Part shown: one piece after another, positions 1 through 6,557 of the stretch
Position numbering within the stretch: the stretch's first letter is position 1
Layout: each line of letters starts with the position of its first letter
DNA from: Treponema sp.
Lineage (GTDB): Bacteria > Spirochaetota > Spirochaetia > Treponematales > Breznakiellaceae
Direction of reading: 5' to 3'
Length of the DNA stretch: 9,637 nt
Assembly (NCBI GenBank): GCA_031268125.1
Contig: JAIRXT010000046.1
Span: 1-9,637, forward strand
The notes under the pieces: model-generated
The model's database searches: none
Told to the model about the DNA's origin: nothing
The model's input: only the letters and a program-made list of their open reading frames with translations
Made by a program: the position numbers and the translations under genes

Positions 1-5
1 CAACC

Positions 6-69
6 AAAAAATGGTCAAAGGTACCGGCAGCAGTATAAAACCGTACCGGCAGCCGTTTGACCATTTTTT
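6..69. repeat. Long AT-ended hairpin with direct repeats in its loop
   Basis: A perfect 14-bp inverted repeat, AAAAAATGGTCAAA (6-19) and its complement (56-69), encloses a 36-bp loop. The loop holds an 11-bp direct repeat, GTACCGGCAGC, at 21-31 and 43-53. The A-run on one side and T-run on the other would let it work as a rho-independent terminator in either direction, probably for a gene left of the window. The loop is longer than usual for a simple terminator, so it may instead be a dispersed repeat. Confidence 0.6.
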
Positions 70-183
70 ACCTTGAAAACCCCTTGGCTTAAGGTAATTC
101 ACAATGGGGATAATGGCGAAAAGAGCGGCGAAACAAGCAGCGGGGGGGTGGCGGTGGAAAGAATCTGGTGTGGGGGCCCCGGA

Positions 184-240
184 TTTTTCCAGCCGGCAGG
201 ACCCCAGATGAATTTTTTACAGCTCTTTTCGGATTTGGAA
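184..240. repeat. Remnant of the dispersed repeat's right-end segment
   Basis: This stretch matches 8543-8598, the right part of the 8340-8618 element, at about 49 of 57 aligned positions by eye. Shared blocks are TTTTTCCAGCCGGCAGG at the left and TCTTTTCGGATTTGGAA at the right. The terminal GAATTGCTG end is missing: similarity stops at TTGGAA (240). An AATCTGG (162-168) precedes it, as at 8531-8537. The reading frame of cheR is open through this repeat, so any start upstream of 240 would translate repeat DNA. Nothing else gene-like is visible in 70-240. Confidence 0.7.
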
Positions 241-253
241 CCGCTGAAGCGCA

Positions 254-282
254 TTGACAGGGTCCAGACAAGATTCTACTAT
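254..282 (+). promoter_or_regulatory. Sigma70-type promoter for cheR
   Basis: TTGACA (254-259, a perfect -35) is followed after 17 bp by TACTAT (277-282, 4 of 6 matches to TATAAT). The expected transcription start is about 289-290, which coincides with the preferred cheR ATG. The transcript would therefore be leaderless or nearly so. It lies just downstream of the repeat remnant. Confidence 0.45.
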
Positions 283-288
283 GAAGGC

Positions 289-1104
289 ATGGTGGACGTA
301 GTTTTTTTTACTGATGCCGAATTTGAATTATACAAAGCGCTTATTTATAGGGAAAGTGGTATAACATTCACTGCCACTAACCGGTCTATTCTGGAAAGCC
401 GGCTTAAAGAGCAGCTTCGTACCCTGGGTATTGATTCTGTAAGAGCTCACTATGCAAAAATTTCCTCCAACAAGGAAGCCCTTAAAAGTTTCCTGGACAG
501 TATAACCACCAACCTTACCCGTTTTTTCCGTAACCAGGCCCATTTTGATGCGCTGGAAAACCATGTTATTCCTGAATTGATAAAGATCAAGCAGGGAAGC
601 AACACTATCAAGATTTGGAGCGCGGGCTGTTCTACCGGGGAAGAACCTTATACCATTGCCATGCTTTTGAGTGAGATTCTGCCGCCCCTTTGGAAATATG
701 AGATTCTGGCCAGCGATATCAGCCTTAAATGTCTTATGACGGCCAAAGAAGGTTTTTATACAGACTCCCGTGTTGTGGGAATTCCCGATAAATACTTAAA
801 AAAATACTTTGACAAGGTTGAAGGGGGTTATAAGGTCCACGCCGATCTGATGTCCAAAATACGTTTTGACTACCATAACCTGGCAAATGATTCGGGGCAG
901 CGGAACCTGGACCTGGTGTTCTGCCGGAATGTGATTATTTACTTTGATGAAACCGCCCAGGAAGCGGTAATCAACCGGTTTTGGGACTCTATGGCAAATA
1001 AATCATTTTTATTTATTGGACATTCGGAGTCCCTTTTTGGGATGAAGACAAAATTTGAATTTGTAAAAACCCAATGGGCAACCTTTTACCGGAAATATAC
1101 ATAA
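289..1104 (+). CDS. cheR: Chemoreceptor glutamate O-methyltransferase CheR
   Basis: CheR transfers methyl groups from S-adenosylmethionine to glutamates of chemoreceptor signalling domains, opposing CheB in chemotactic adaptation at the cytoplasmic face of receptor arrays. From the ATG at 289 the protein has 271 aa, the usual CheR length. The N-terminal helical domain carries the family motif TTNLTRFFR. The SAM-binding Rossmann motif WSAGCSTGEEPYT, the later FCRNVIIYF and the C-terminal GHSESL are all intact. The frame stays open up to a TTG at 73, but 184-240 of that extension is dispersed-repeat DNA, so a start there or at the ATG at 208 is unlikely. A GTG at 292 is an alternative, lying 4 nt after GAAGG (283-287). 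The downstream cheB gene supports the assignment. Function is sure; the start is not. Confidence 0.95.
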   Translation: MVDVVFFTDAEFELYKALIYRESGITFTATNRSILESRLKEQLRTLGIDSVRAHYAKISSNKEALKSFLDSITTNLTRFFRNQAHFDALENHVIPELIKIKQGSNTIKIWSAGCSTGEEPYTIAMLLSEILPPLWKYEILASDISLKCLMTAKEGFYTDSRVVGIPDKYLKKYFDKVEGGYKVHADLMSKIRFDYHNLANDSGQRNLDLVFCRNVIIYFDETAQEAVINRFWDSMANKSFLFIGHSESLFGMKTKFEFVKTQWATFYRKYT

Positions 1105-1112
1105 TGTTCCGG

Positions 1113-1136
1113 CCGGCAGGGGGCTGCGGGTTTTTT
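1113..1136 (+). terminator. Weak terminator or attenuator between cheR and cheB
   Basis: CCGGCAG (1113-1119) can pair with CTGCGGG (1124-1130) with one mismatch around a GGGG loop, followed by six T (1131-1136). The stem is short, so it may only partly reduce read-through into cheB. The same block (TTCC, then GCCGGCAGG, then TTTTTTA) resembles part of the repeats at 184-240 and 8543-8598, so it may be a repeat scrap. Confidence 0.3.
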
Positions 1137-1206
1137 AGGGGACGGCGGTAACATGGGCATTATGCCGGATTCAATGAAAATCCGCTGCATGAACAAGGAG
1201 TAATAT

Positions 1207-2364
1207 GTGGCCGATGAAATATCAGTCCTGATTGTTGATGATTCCGCTCTGATGCGTAATCTGATAGGCAAAATGGTAGAAGCAACGCCGGGGTTGGTGA
1301 TTGCCGATAAGGCAATGAACGGGCGTTTTGCCCTGGATAAAATCCCCCGTGTTAATCCCGATGTCATAGTCCTTGATCTGGAAATGCCCGAAATGAACGG
1401 CATTGAATTTTTAAGGGAACGAAAAAAGCAAAAAATCGAAATTCCGGTGATTATCCTTTCTTCCATTGCCGCCAAGGGAGCGGAGATTACGATGGAGGCG
1501 CTGTCCCTGGGGGCCAGTGATTTTATTCAAAAGCCTTCGGGATCGATTTCTGAGGATATTCACACCGTCAGGGACAACCTGGTTAGTCTGCTGTTGAGTT
1601 ACGGCAGCCAGTACCGCAGGACCCTTGGAAAGAAAATTGTAAGCGCCTCCGAAGCCAAGGCTGTGAACCCTGCCGCCGCGGGGAGCGGAAACAAGGGGCC
1701 GGTTTCCATTGCTTCTATTCTGGATCTCAATGTCAGCCATGCTTCCAGCCCCTCCAAGCCCCCCGCACAGATGCGCAGGTCCGCCAATACCGAAATTGTG
1801 GCGATTGGGATTTCCACCGGGGGGCCGGATGCCCTGCGGGTGGTGTTTTCCAAGCTGGACGCGGACCTGAGAACGCCTATTGTGGTGGTCCAGCACATGC
1901 CCGCCGGTTTTACCAACGAGTTTGCCAAAAGCCTGGACCGGATCTGTCCCTTGGACGTAAAAGAAGCGGAAGAGGGGGACCCCCTTATCCCCGGCCGCAT
2001 TCTTATCGCCCAGGGCAACAAGCACCTGGAGGTGGGCCGCAAAGGCTCTTCCGCGGTAGTTCACCTTTCCGATGCTCCGCTGGTAAGCGGCCACCGGCCC
2101 AGCGCGGATGTACTGTTTGCCTCTGTGGCCCTGACCTTCCAGAACCACGCCCTGGGGGTGATTATGACCGGCATGGGGAAGGACGGCGCTGCCCAGCTTG
2201 GGACTATTTATAAAGAAGGGGGCATGACGCTGGGCCAGGACGAAACCAGCGCGGTGGTCTACGGCATGCCGCGGGTTGCCTACGAGCTTGGTCATGTGCA
2301 GGAACAGGTTTCCCTGGACAAGATGGCCCGCCGTATCTGCGATATTGCCAAAACAAGCCGCTGA
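1207..2364 (+). CDS. cheB: Chemotaxis protein-glutamate methylesterase CheB
   Basis: CheB removes methyl groups from chemoreceptors, and in the family also deamidates receptor glutamines; phosphorylation by CheA activates it. The 385-aa protein has an N-terminal receiver domain (about 5-125) with acidic D11/D12, phosphoacceptor D57 in VLDLEMPEMNG and K109. A proline/serine/alanine-rich linker (about 145-192) leads to the C-terminal esterase domain. The catalytic triad is visible as S203 (GISTGG), H230 (VVQHMP) and D326 (GMGKDG), with spacing like that of enteric CheB. The start is GTG at 1207, 6 nt after a strong AAGGAG (1195-1200); an ATG at 1205 overlaps it but is out of frame. It follows cheR by 102 bp and precedes the pantothenate kinase by 32 bp. 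All key residues are present. Confidence 0.97.
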   Translation: MADEISVLIVDDSALMRNLIGKMVEATPGLVIADKAMNGRFALDKIPRVNPDVIVLDLEMPEMNGIEFLRERKKQKIEIPVIILSSIAAKGAEITMEALSLGASDFIQKPSGSISEDIHTVRDNLVSLLLSYGSQYRRTLGKKIVSASEAKAVNPAAAGSGNKGPVSIASILDLNVSHASSPSKPPAQMRRSANTEIVAIGISTGGPDALRVVFSKLDADLRTPIVVVQHMPAGFTNEFAKSLDRICPLDVKEAEEGDPLIPGRILIAQGNKHLEVGRKGSSAVVHLSDAPLVSGHRPSADVLFASVALTFQNHALGVIMTGMGKDGAAQLGTIYKEGGMTLGQDETSAVVYGMPRVAYELGHVQEQVSLDKMARRICDIAKTSR

Positions 2365-2396
2365 CCGGGCCTTTCCGGGGCCCGTACGCAACTAAA

Positions 2397-3233
2397 ATGA
2401 TAGCCGGTATAGATATTGGCAGCACTACTACCAAGACTGTCTCCGTGGAGGGCGGCGTCCTGGTGCGGAAAATCAAAACCCGGGCCCAGGATGCGGTTAC
2501 CTCCGCCGCGGGGGCGCTGGGGAAACTGATTATCGAAAACGACATTGATATTTCGGAAATTTCCGGGATTGCCATTACCGGTGCCGGGGCTTCCAAAATA
2601 AAAAACAATATTTTTGGCATTCCTACACAAAAAATTGACGAGATTAAAGCCATTGGTACGGGGGGGCTTTTTTTGGCCCGGTCTTTGCCCGGTTTGCCGG
2701 TCGGCGCCGTTCCAATCGTCATTACCAACGTGGGTACCGGTACGGCGATCATCCGGGCGGGGAAAGACGGGATTACCCATTTGGGGGGCTCCGGTGTCGG
2801 CGGGGGTACGATCTACGGGCTTGCGAAGAAGCTGCTGCCTACGGCGGATTTTAACGGCATTATGGACCTGGCAAAGGACGGGAGGCTGGATCAGGTGGAT
2901 CTGCTTCTGGAAGATATTACCGACACGGATATTAGTTTTCTGGATCGCCGGTCTACTGCCGCCAACTTCGGCAAAACCCTGGACAGCGCCGGGAATTCCG
3001 ACATTGCCCTGGCGATTCTCAACATGGTCTACCAGGTTATCGGCATGATCTCCGTTTTTGCCGCCAAAAGCGCCGGCGTGGACAGGGTTGTTGTTACCGG
3101 AAACGGCAGCAATAATCCTGTGGGAAAGCAGATACTGGACGTAATAAGCGGTATGTACGGGATTGGCTTTGAGTATCCCCCGGATGCGGAATACACCACC
3201 GCAGCGGGGGCGGCCCTGAGCTGGCAGGCGTGA
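2397..3233 (+). CDS. coaW: Type II pantothenate kinase (CoaW-like)
   Basis: Type II pantothenate kinase phosphorylates pantothenate with ATP, the first step of coenzyme A synthesis, in the cytoplasm. The 278-aa protein belongs to the ASKHA (actin-like ATPase) fold. It shows a phosphate-1 loop GIDIGSTTTKT (4-14), E82 in the position of the family's catalytic base (IDEIKAIGTGG), NVGTGT (111-116), the glycine-rich GGSGVGGGTIYGL (130-142) and TAANFGKTL (187-195). These resemble staphylococcal CoaW and eukaryotic PanK. No good Shine-Dalgarno precedes the ATG; a small hairpin (2366-2384) sits between cheB and this gene, so translation may depend on coupling or transcript read-through. Pairing with chemotaxis genes is probably only physical. 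Related activator ATPases of dehydratases start similarly but lack the TAANFGK block and have cluster cysteines. Confidence 0.88.
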   Translation: MIAGIDIGSTTTKTVSVEGGVLVRKIKTRAQDAVTSAAGALGKLIIENDIDISEISGIAITGAGASKIKNNIFGIPTQKIDEIKAIGTGGLFLARSLPGLPVGAVPIVITNVGTGTAIIRAGKDGITHLGGSGVGGGTIYGLAKKLLPTADFNGIMDLAKDGRLDQVDLLLEDITDTDISFLDRRSTAANFGKTLDSAGNSDIALAILNMVYQVIGMISVFAAKSAGVDRVVVTGNGSNNPVGKQILDVISGMYGIGFEYPPDAEYTTAAGAALSWQA

Positions 3234-3236
3234 ATT

Positions 3237-3329
3237 TATAGGGAACGCACAGCAATTCTCAGTTTACGTCTTTTTTTGGATTTGGAATTTTGAATTCGGA
3301 ATTGCTGGTAAAATTGCTGCGTTCCTATA
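3237..3329. repeat. Convergent-gene hairpin containing a mini CAGCAATTC element
   Basis: Between two convergent genes, a left arm at 3237-3257 (TATAGG, GAACGCA, GCAATT) pairs with 3312-3329 with three extra bases on the left. Inside lies a 58-bp mini element (3250-3307) that begins CAGCAATTCTCA and ends GAATTGCTG. Its last 30 bp (3278-3307) are identical to 8589-8618. The right arm overlaps the minus-strand stop codon. The structure probably serves as a two-way terminator, though neither side has a classic U-tract at the outer edge. No convincing target duplication flanks it. Confidence 0.65.
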
Positions 3330-4083
3330 CTTTTCCTTTGAGAAACGCAAGACTCATGGCGAGGCTTTCAAAGGGATCAATTAAAAAATTGGCGTCCTGT
3401 TCGATTACCGCGTAGGGAATGTTTTGGGCCTTGCAGAGGGGGATAATCTCGTCCCAGTCGATGTTGCCCTGCCCAATCTCCGCAAACTGCCGGACCTGGT
3501 CCACGACCCGGAAATCTTTGAAATGAATGGTCTTGATCCGGCCCTGGAATTTTTTGATATAGGCGGCGGGATTGGCTCCCCCGGCCTGTACCCAAAAGGT
3601 GTCCAGGATAAAATCCAGGCCGGGACATTCGGCGGCAAGGCGGTCCAGGGTGGTAACGCCGTTCCACTTTTGAAATTCCAGGTCGTGGTTGTGGTAGCCG
3701 AAGCCAAGCCCGGCGTCCCGTACCTGGGCAATGATGCTGTTGGTCTTTTTGATGAACCGGGTCCAGCCTTCGCCGGTGTTGGGGAACACGTCGGAGGGGC
3801 GCATGCCCAGGCCAATCTGCGAACAGCCCAGCTTTTTATGCTCCGCAATTACTGTTTTAAGCTCCCCGCTGTCCGCAAGGCGGGGCCAGGGCACATGGGT
3901 TACACAGACATCCAGGTTAAGCTCCTGTACCCATCCCGCCAGGAGATCGATATTGCAGGGGCCGAAGCCTGATATCTGAATAACATTAAACCCCATAGCC
4001 TTGATTCTGCGCAGGGTGGCTTCGATATCTTCCGGGGTTTTGGTGTATTCCCGCACATTGTAAAGTTGGGCTCCTAGTTTCAT
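3325..4083 (-). CDS. Xylose isomerase-like TIM-barrel sugar phosphate isomerase/epimerase
   Basis: This is a 252-aa member of the AP-endonuclease-2/xylose-isomerase-like barrel family (COG1082 type), whose members isomerise or epimerise sugars, keto-sugars or inositols with a bound divalent metal; substrate cannot be read from sequence. Visible features are an N-terminal KLGAQLYNVRE strand, the YHNHDLEF motif (H131, H133, E136), D161 in ILDTFWVQAGG, H187 in HFKD and E228 in VIEQD, consistent with the metal-binding carboxylate/histidine set. There is no signal peptide, so it is cytoplasmic. The ATG at 4083 follows AAAGGAG at 6 nt, a strong ribosome site. It starts 56 bp from the divergent thioesterase gene and converges on the pantothenate kinase gene. 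It stands alone, with no transporter or kinase next to it to suggest a pathway. Confidence 0.85.
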   Translation of the reverse strand: MKLGAQLYNVREYTKTPEDIEATLRRIKAMGFNVIQISGFGPCNIDLLAGWVQELNLDVCVTHVPWPRLADSGELKTVIAEHKKLGCSQIGLGMRPSDVFPNTGEGWTRFIKKTNSIIAQVRDAGLGFGYHNHDLEFQKWNGVTTLDRLAAECPGLDFILDTFWVQAGGANPAAYIKKFQGRIKTIHFKDFRVVDQVRQFAEIGQGNIDWDEIIPLCKAQNIPYAVIEQDANFLIDPFESLAMSLAFLKGKV

Positions 4084-4101
4084 GGCCGCTCCTTTTGTTT
4101 C

Positions 4102-4130
4102 TTGCCCTACCGGGCATTTCTTATTATTGT
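4102..4130 (+). promoter_or_regulatory. Possible promoter for the thioesterase gene
   Basis: TTGCCC (4102-4107) and TATTGT (4125-4130) are separated by 17 bp, each matching its consensus at 4 of 6 positions, in the 56-bp divergent gap. The expected start of transcription is within a few bases of the ATG at 4140, and no Shine-Dalgarno is visible there, so a leaderless mRNA is possible. This is a weak prediction. Confidence 0.25.
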
Positions 4131-4139
4131 ATCGAATAT

Positions 4140-5000
4140 ATGAACATAGAGCAAGAAAAACTACGGCTCCACTTTGGCGCGATTGACCGCTCGGACCGGC
4201 TAACGCTGGCCTCCACGTTTGACTTTTTCCAGGAGGCCGCCATCAACCATGCGGAGGCGCTGGGGGTTGGCAGGGAGGCTCTGGTCAAGTCCGGCCAGAT
4301 TTGGGTACTGTCCCGGCTTTCGGTTGTCTGGGAGCGGCGTCCCCTGTGGCGGGAGGAAATTACGGTCCGCAGTTGGCCCCGGGGCTGGGAAAAACTTTTT
4401 GCCCTGCGGGATTACGATATCCGGGACCGGGACGGCGGCGCCGCGGTCCGGGGGCGGAGCTGCTGGATTATTCTGGATATGGAAAAACGCCGCCCCCTGC
4501 GGCCCCAGCCGGTGATGGAAAACCTGCCCCTGAACGAGGGGGTGGACGCCATGACCGGGATCCCCGCGTCCCTGGAAAGCCGGGAGGGTCTGTGCCGCCG
4601 GGGGGAACGGAGGGCGCTGTATTCCGATGTTGATTACAACGGCCATGTAAACAACGCCCGGTATATCCAGTGGATTCAGGACCTTATGGACAGCGCCCTG
4701 CTTGAGCAGTGCGGGCAGGCCCGGCTGGATATTAACTACCTGGGGGAGGTAAAGCCCGGCGAAACAGTAGAACTATGGGCCGCCGAATTCCCCGCGGAAG
4801 GCTGGGAGTGGGCCGCCGCCTTTGAGGGCAGGAGACGGCCGGAAAATTCCGGCGGCAAAGACGCTGCGGGGGGCTTCCTGACCGGCGCCCCGGCGTCCGG
4901 TGTTCCCGGTTTGGACACCCCGGAAAACGGAGCGGCCTGCAGTACGCCGGTCTTCCGCTGTGAGCTGCGGATAACCAGGGGCCCTGCCGTAAAAGTATAG
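4140..5000 (+). CDS. Acyl-ACP thioesterase (double hotdog, FatA/FatB-like)
   Basis: The enzyme hydrolyses acyl-acyl carrier protein, releasing free fatty acid and ending chain elongation in the cytoplasm. The 286-aa protein has two hotdog domains. The N-terminal one (about 1-125) includes FDFFQEAAINHAEALG and the VLSRLSVVWERRPLW strand pair. The C-terminal one has YSDVDYNGHVNNARYIQW. Candidate catalytic residues D165, N167, H169 and E203 keep the D-x-N-x-H motif and the 34-residue His-to-Glu spacing recalled for plant FatB. Residues of about 231-268 are a glycine/proline/alanine-rich insert within the second hotdog, which makes the protein longer than the roughly 245 aa common for bacterial relatives. 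The ATG at 4140 starts the homology; an upstream TTG at 4095 lies opposite the neighbour's ribosome site and is unlikely. No clear Shine-Dalgarno is present. Confidence 0.88.
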   Translation: MNIEQEKLRLHFGAIDRSDRLTLASTFDFFQEAAINHAEALGVGREALVKSGQIWVLSRLSVVWERRPLWREEITVRSWPRGWEKLFALRDYDIRDRDGGAAVRGRSCWIILDMEKRRPLRPQPVMENLPLNEGVDAMTGIPASLESREGLCRRGERRALYSDVDYNGHVNNARYIQWIQDLMDSALLEQCGQARLDINYLGEVKPGETVELWAAEFPAEGWEWAAAFEGRRRPENSGGKDAAGGFLTGAPASGVPGLDTPENGAACSTPVFRCELRITRGPAVKV

Positions 5001-5118
5001 CCCTTTTTTGAACTTGTTTGAGGCTGTCCGAAAAATACCCGGAATGGCGTTTTACTGCATCCATTCCCACCCCTTTGTCCGAATGTGCTGCTCAATAACT
5101 TTTGGCTGCCGGATAACT

Positions 5119-6207
5119 CTATTTTTTCGGCCATCGCGTCCCCGCCCCGCCGGGACTTTCATCGAATTTAATTACGTATTCGTAGTTCAATTTGCGTTCG
5201 TAGTCCATTTCCACCAGATCTGTCGGCTTTATTTGTTCGTCCTGTTTTTCAAAATATTCCAGTCCTGCGAATTTTAGCATTTTGTATACAAACTGCGAAC
5301 AGAACATGATATTTTTTTTGAACGAGAATTTGAACACCACGCCCAGCATGTTGTAGGCGTTCCCCTGCTCGTTAATTTCCCTGATTTTTTCGATGATCAG
5401 TTTCTTTTTTTCGCGGGATGCGGGCAGGCTGTAAACAATTATTGATGAATTCCGTTTTTTGTTGAAGTACGTCAGCATTTCCATGTTCAGGCCGGGGGGA
5501 TACACTCTTTCCCCGCCGTTGTAGCTTACAATTGTTTTCAAATCCCTGTCGAAGGACAGGGAGGCATGGTTGTAGTGCTTCCTGGTAAACACTGAAATTA
5601 TCTCACTGGCGGGGCTTCCGGTATTTGAAATAACGATATACATATTCGGATCGTCCAGGGTTTGGTATGCCAGTTCAAAATATTCGTCCGTAAGGCTCCC
5701 CTTGTTTATGTAGCGGAACGAATTGTGCCGGGGCAGGTCTTTTAGAAATTCGTTGATATTGCCTTTTGAAAGATTTTTTTGTCCCTTTTCTATTATTTGT
5801 TTAACATTATTGATGTTTTCAACCAGTTCGTTAAAGGTAAATACGGTAAGGTCCTGGATTGAAGGCAGGTAAGATTTAATGTTGTGGCTTTCCAAAACCA
5901 TCCTGCTGATAAAAACGGGCATCAGCGCGAGTATTGATCCTGTTGCCCTGCCGATTATGGAAATAAAAGAATTGGCGTTTCCGGGGAAGGTGATTGTTGC
6001 ATTATAGACCAGCTGGAATATCATGATCATCAGGTACAGCGCCGTTAAAAATAATTTATTTTTTCTGCTGTATTTTGATATAAACGTATGGATTACCACG
6101 GCGACAAACACGAATACGTAGGTTAAGGAAAAGAGCGTAAAATTATTTGAGAAAAAGAGGATGGATAATAAGATTCCAAAGGCAACCCGTACAAACGTTG
6201 TGTCCAT
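5119..6207 (-). CDS. Membrane-anchored permuted papain-fold (YiiX/NlpC-like) protein
   Basis: The 362-aa protein has two halves. The first 105 residues are hydrophobic, with about four membrane segments (roughly 5-20, 24-42, 51-69 and 79-102). A linker with a predicted helical stretch (125-160) leads to a soluble domain (about 185-345). That domain carries H214 in YNHASLSFD and C303 in MFCSQFVYKML. The His-before-Cys order is typical of permuted NlpC/P60 (YiiX/DUF830, LRAT-like) cysteine hydrolases and acyltransferases. The catalytic domain can therefore be assigned to a fold; the substrate (peptidoglycan peptide, lipid or protein) cannot. The ATG at 6207 has GGGAG 4 nt upstream. The DNA is visibly richer in A/T runs than the flanking genes, which may reflect transfer or just membrane-protein codon use. 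It forms no operon with its neighbours. Confidence 0.75.
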   Translation of the reverse strand: MDTTFVRVAFGILLSILFFSNNFTLFSLTYVFVFVAVVIHTFISKYSRKNKLFLTALYLMIMIFQLVYNATITFPGNANSFISIIGRATGSILALMPVFISRMVLESHNIKSYLPSIQDLTVFTFNELVENINNVKQIIEKGQKNLSKGNINEFLKDLPRHNSFRYINKGSLTDEYFELAYQTLDDPNMYIVISNTGSPASEIISVFTRKHYNHASLSFDRDLKTIVSYNGGERVYPPGLNMEMLTYFNKKRNSSIIVYSLPASREKKKLIIEKIREINEQGNAYNMLGVVFKFSFKKNIMFCSQFVYKMLKFAGLEYFEKQDEQIKPTDLVEMDYERKLNYEYVIKFDESPGGAGTRWPKK

Positions 6208-6225
6208 GATGCTCCCGACAGTAAT

Positions 6226-6253
6226 ATTGCAGTGGTATTTTTTGTTTTGTCAA
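6226..6253 (-). promoter_or_regulatory. Promoter for the membrane papain-fold gene
   Basis: On the minus strand a perfect TTGACA (6253-6248) is followed after 16 bp by TGCAAT (6231-6226, 4 of 6). An overlapping alternative is an extended -10, TGC followed by AATATT, at 19 bp. Transcription would begin near 6219, giving a short leader that contains the GGGAG ribosome site. The -35 lies only 9 bp from the target duplication of the 6271-6454 element. Confidence 0.4.
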
Positions 6254-6270
6254 TCCGGGGAGCTGGGGAT

Positions 6271-6454
6271 CAGCAATTCTCATGTTAACCATTCAAAAAC
6301 GAAAAGGCGCCGGCCGCATCTCCTTGGGGTCCTGTCAAGGGGAAAAACAGGGGCCCCGTCCCCCCGTTTTTCCCCCTTTTCGCTTTAGCGAAACCGGACC
6401 CCGCCCGGCTTTTGCGGGGCGCCTTTTCGCCCTTTCACAAACTGAGAATTGCTG
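6271..6454. mobile_element. MITE-like element, 184 bp, with 9-bp target duplication
   Basis: The element starts CAGCAATTCTCA and ends with its complement TGAGAATTGCTG. Subterminal blocks CGAAAAGGCGCC (6300-6311) and GGCGCCTTTTCG (6418-6429) are perfect inverted repeats. It is flanked directly by GCTGGGGAT (6262-6270) and GCTGGGGAG (6455-6463), 8 of 9 identical, which looks like a target-site duplication. The first 43 bp match the left end of 8340-8618 at 39 positions. No coding capacity is visible, so it would need a transposase supplied elsewhere. Both ends here are of the left type, unlike the 8340-8618 copy. Confidence 0.75.
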
Positions 6455-6475
6455 GCTGGGGAGAGTCCCGCGCAA

Positions 6476-6557
6476 GGGATAGAAGCGGAAATACCGGAAC
6501 AAAAAGGGCGCTGCCGGCCGGCGCCCTTTTTGTGAGGAATTGGAGCGGATAGCCCGG
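6476..6557. repeat. Two related AGCGGA boxes flanking a hairpin
   Basis: Two 22-bp boxes, 6476-6497 (core GATAGAAGCGGAAATACC) and 6536-6557 (core AATTGGAGCGGATAGCCC), share 16 of 22 positions in the same orientation, and both end CCGG. They bracket the strong hairpin at 6499-6533. This arrangement looks like a dispersed intergenic repeat; from memory, similar paired AGCGGAWA boxes occur between genes in other bacteria, but I cannot confirm that here. It lies directly downstream of the aldolase gene's 3' region. Confidence 0.5.
6499..6533. terminator. Strong two-way rho-independent terminator
   Basis: A perfect 13-bp stem (ACAAAAAGGGCGC at 6499-6511 with its complement at 6521-6533) has a 9-nt loop. 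A-tract and T-tract are built into the stem, so either transcript would end in a GC stem followed by U residues. On the minus strand it lies about 125 bp past the stop of the aldolase gene and should end the RidA-aldolase transcript. Confidence 0.75.

Noticed and set aside
21..53. Direct repeats in the first hairpin considered as a CRISPR fragment
   Set aside because: There are only two 11-bp repeats with a 11-bp gap, inside a terminator-like stem, and no cas gene is in the window.
73..288. N-terminal extension of cheR from TTG 73 or ATG 208
   Set aside because: The extra residues have no CheR similarity, 184-240 is repeat DNA, and a 271-aa protein from 289 already has the full family length.
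1411..2391. A 326-residue minus-strand frame opposite cheB
   Set aside because: It is antisense to an intact CheB with all catalytic residues and has no recognisable motif of its own.
5001..5118. GAGGCTGTCCGAAAA at about 5019-5033 as an insertion-sequence end
   Set aside because: There is no matching inverted end, target duplication or transposase remnant nearby; a resemblance from memory is not enough.
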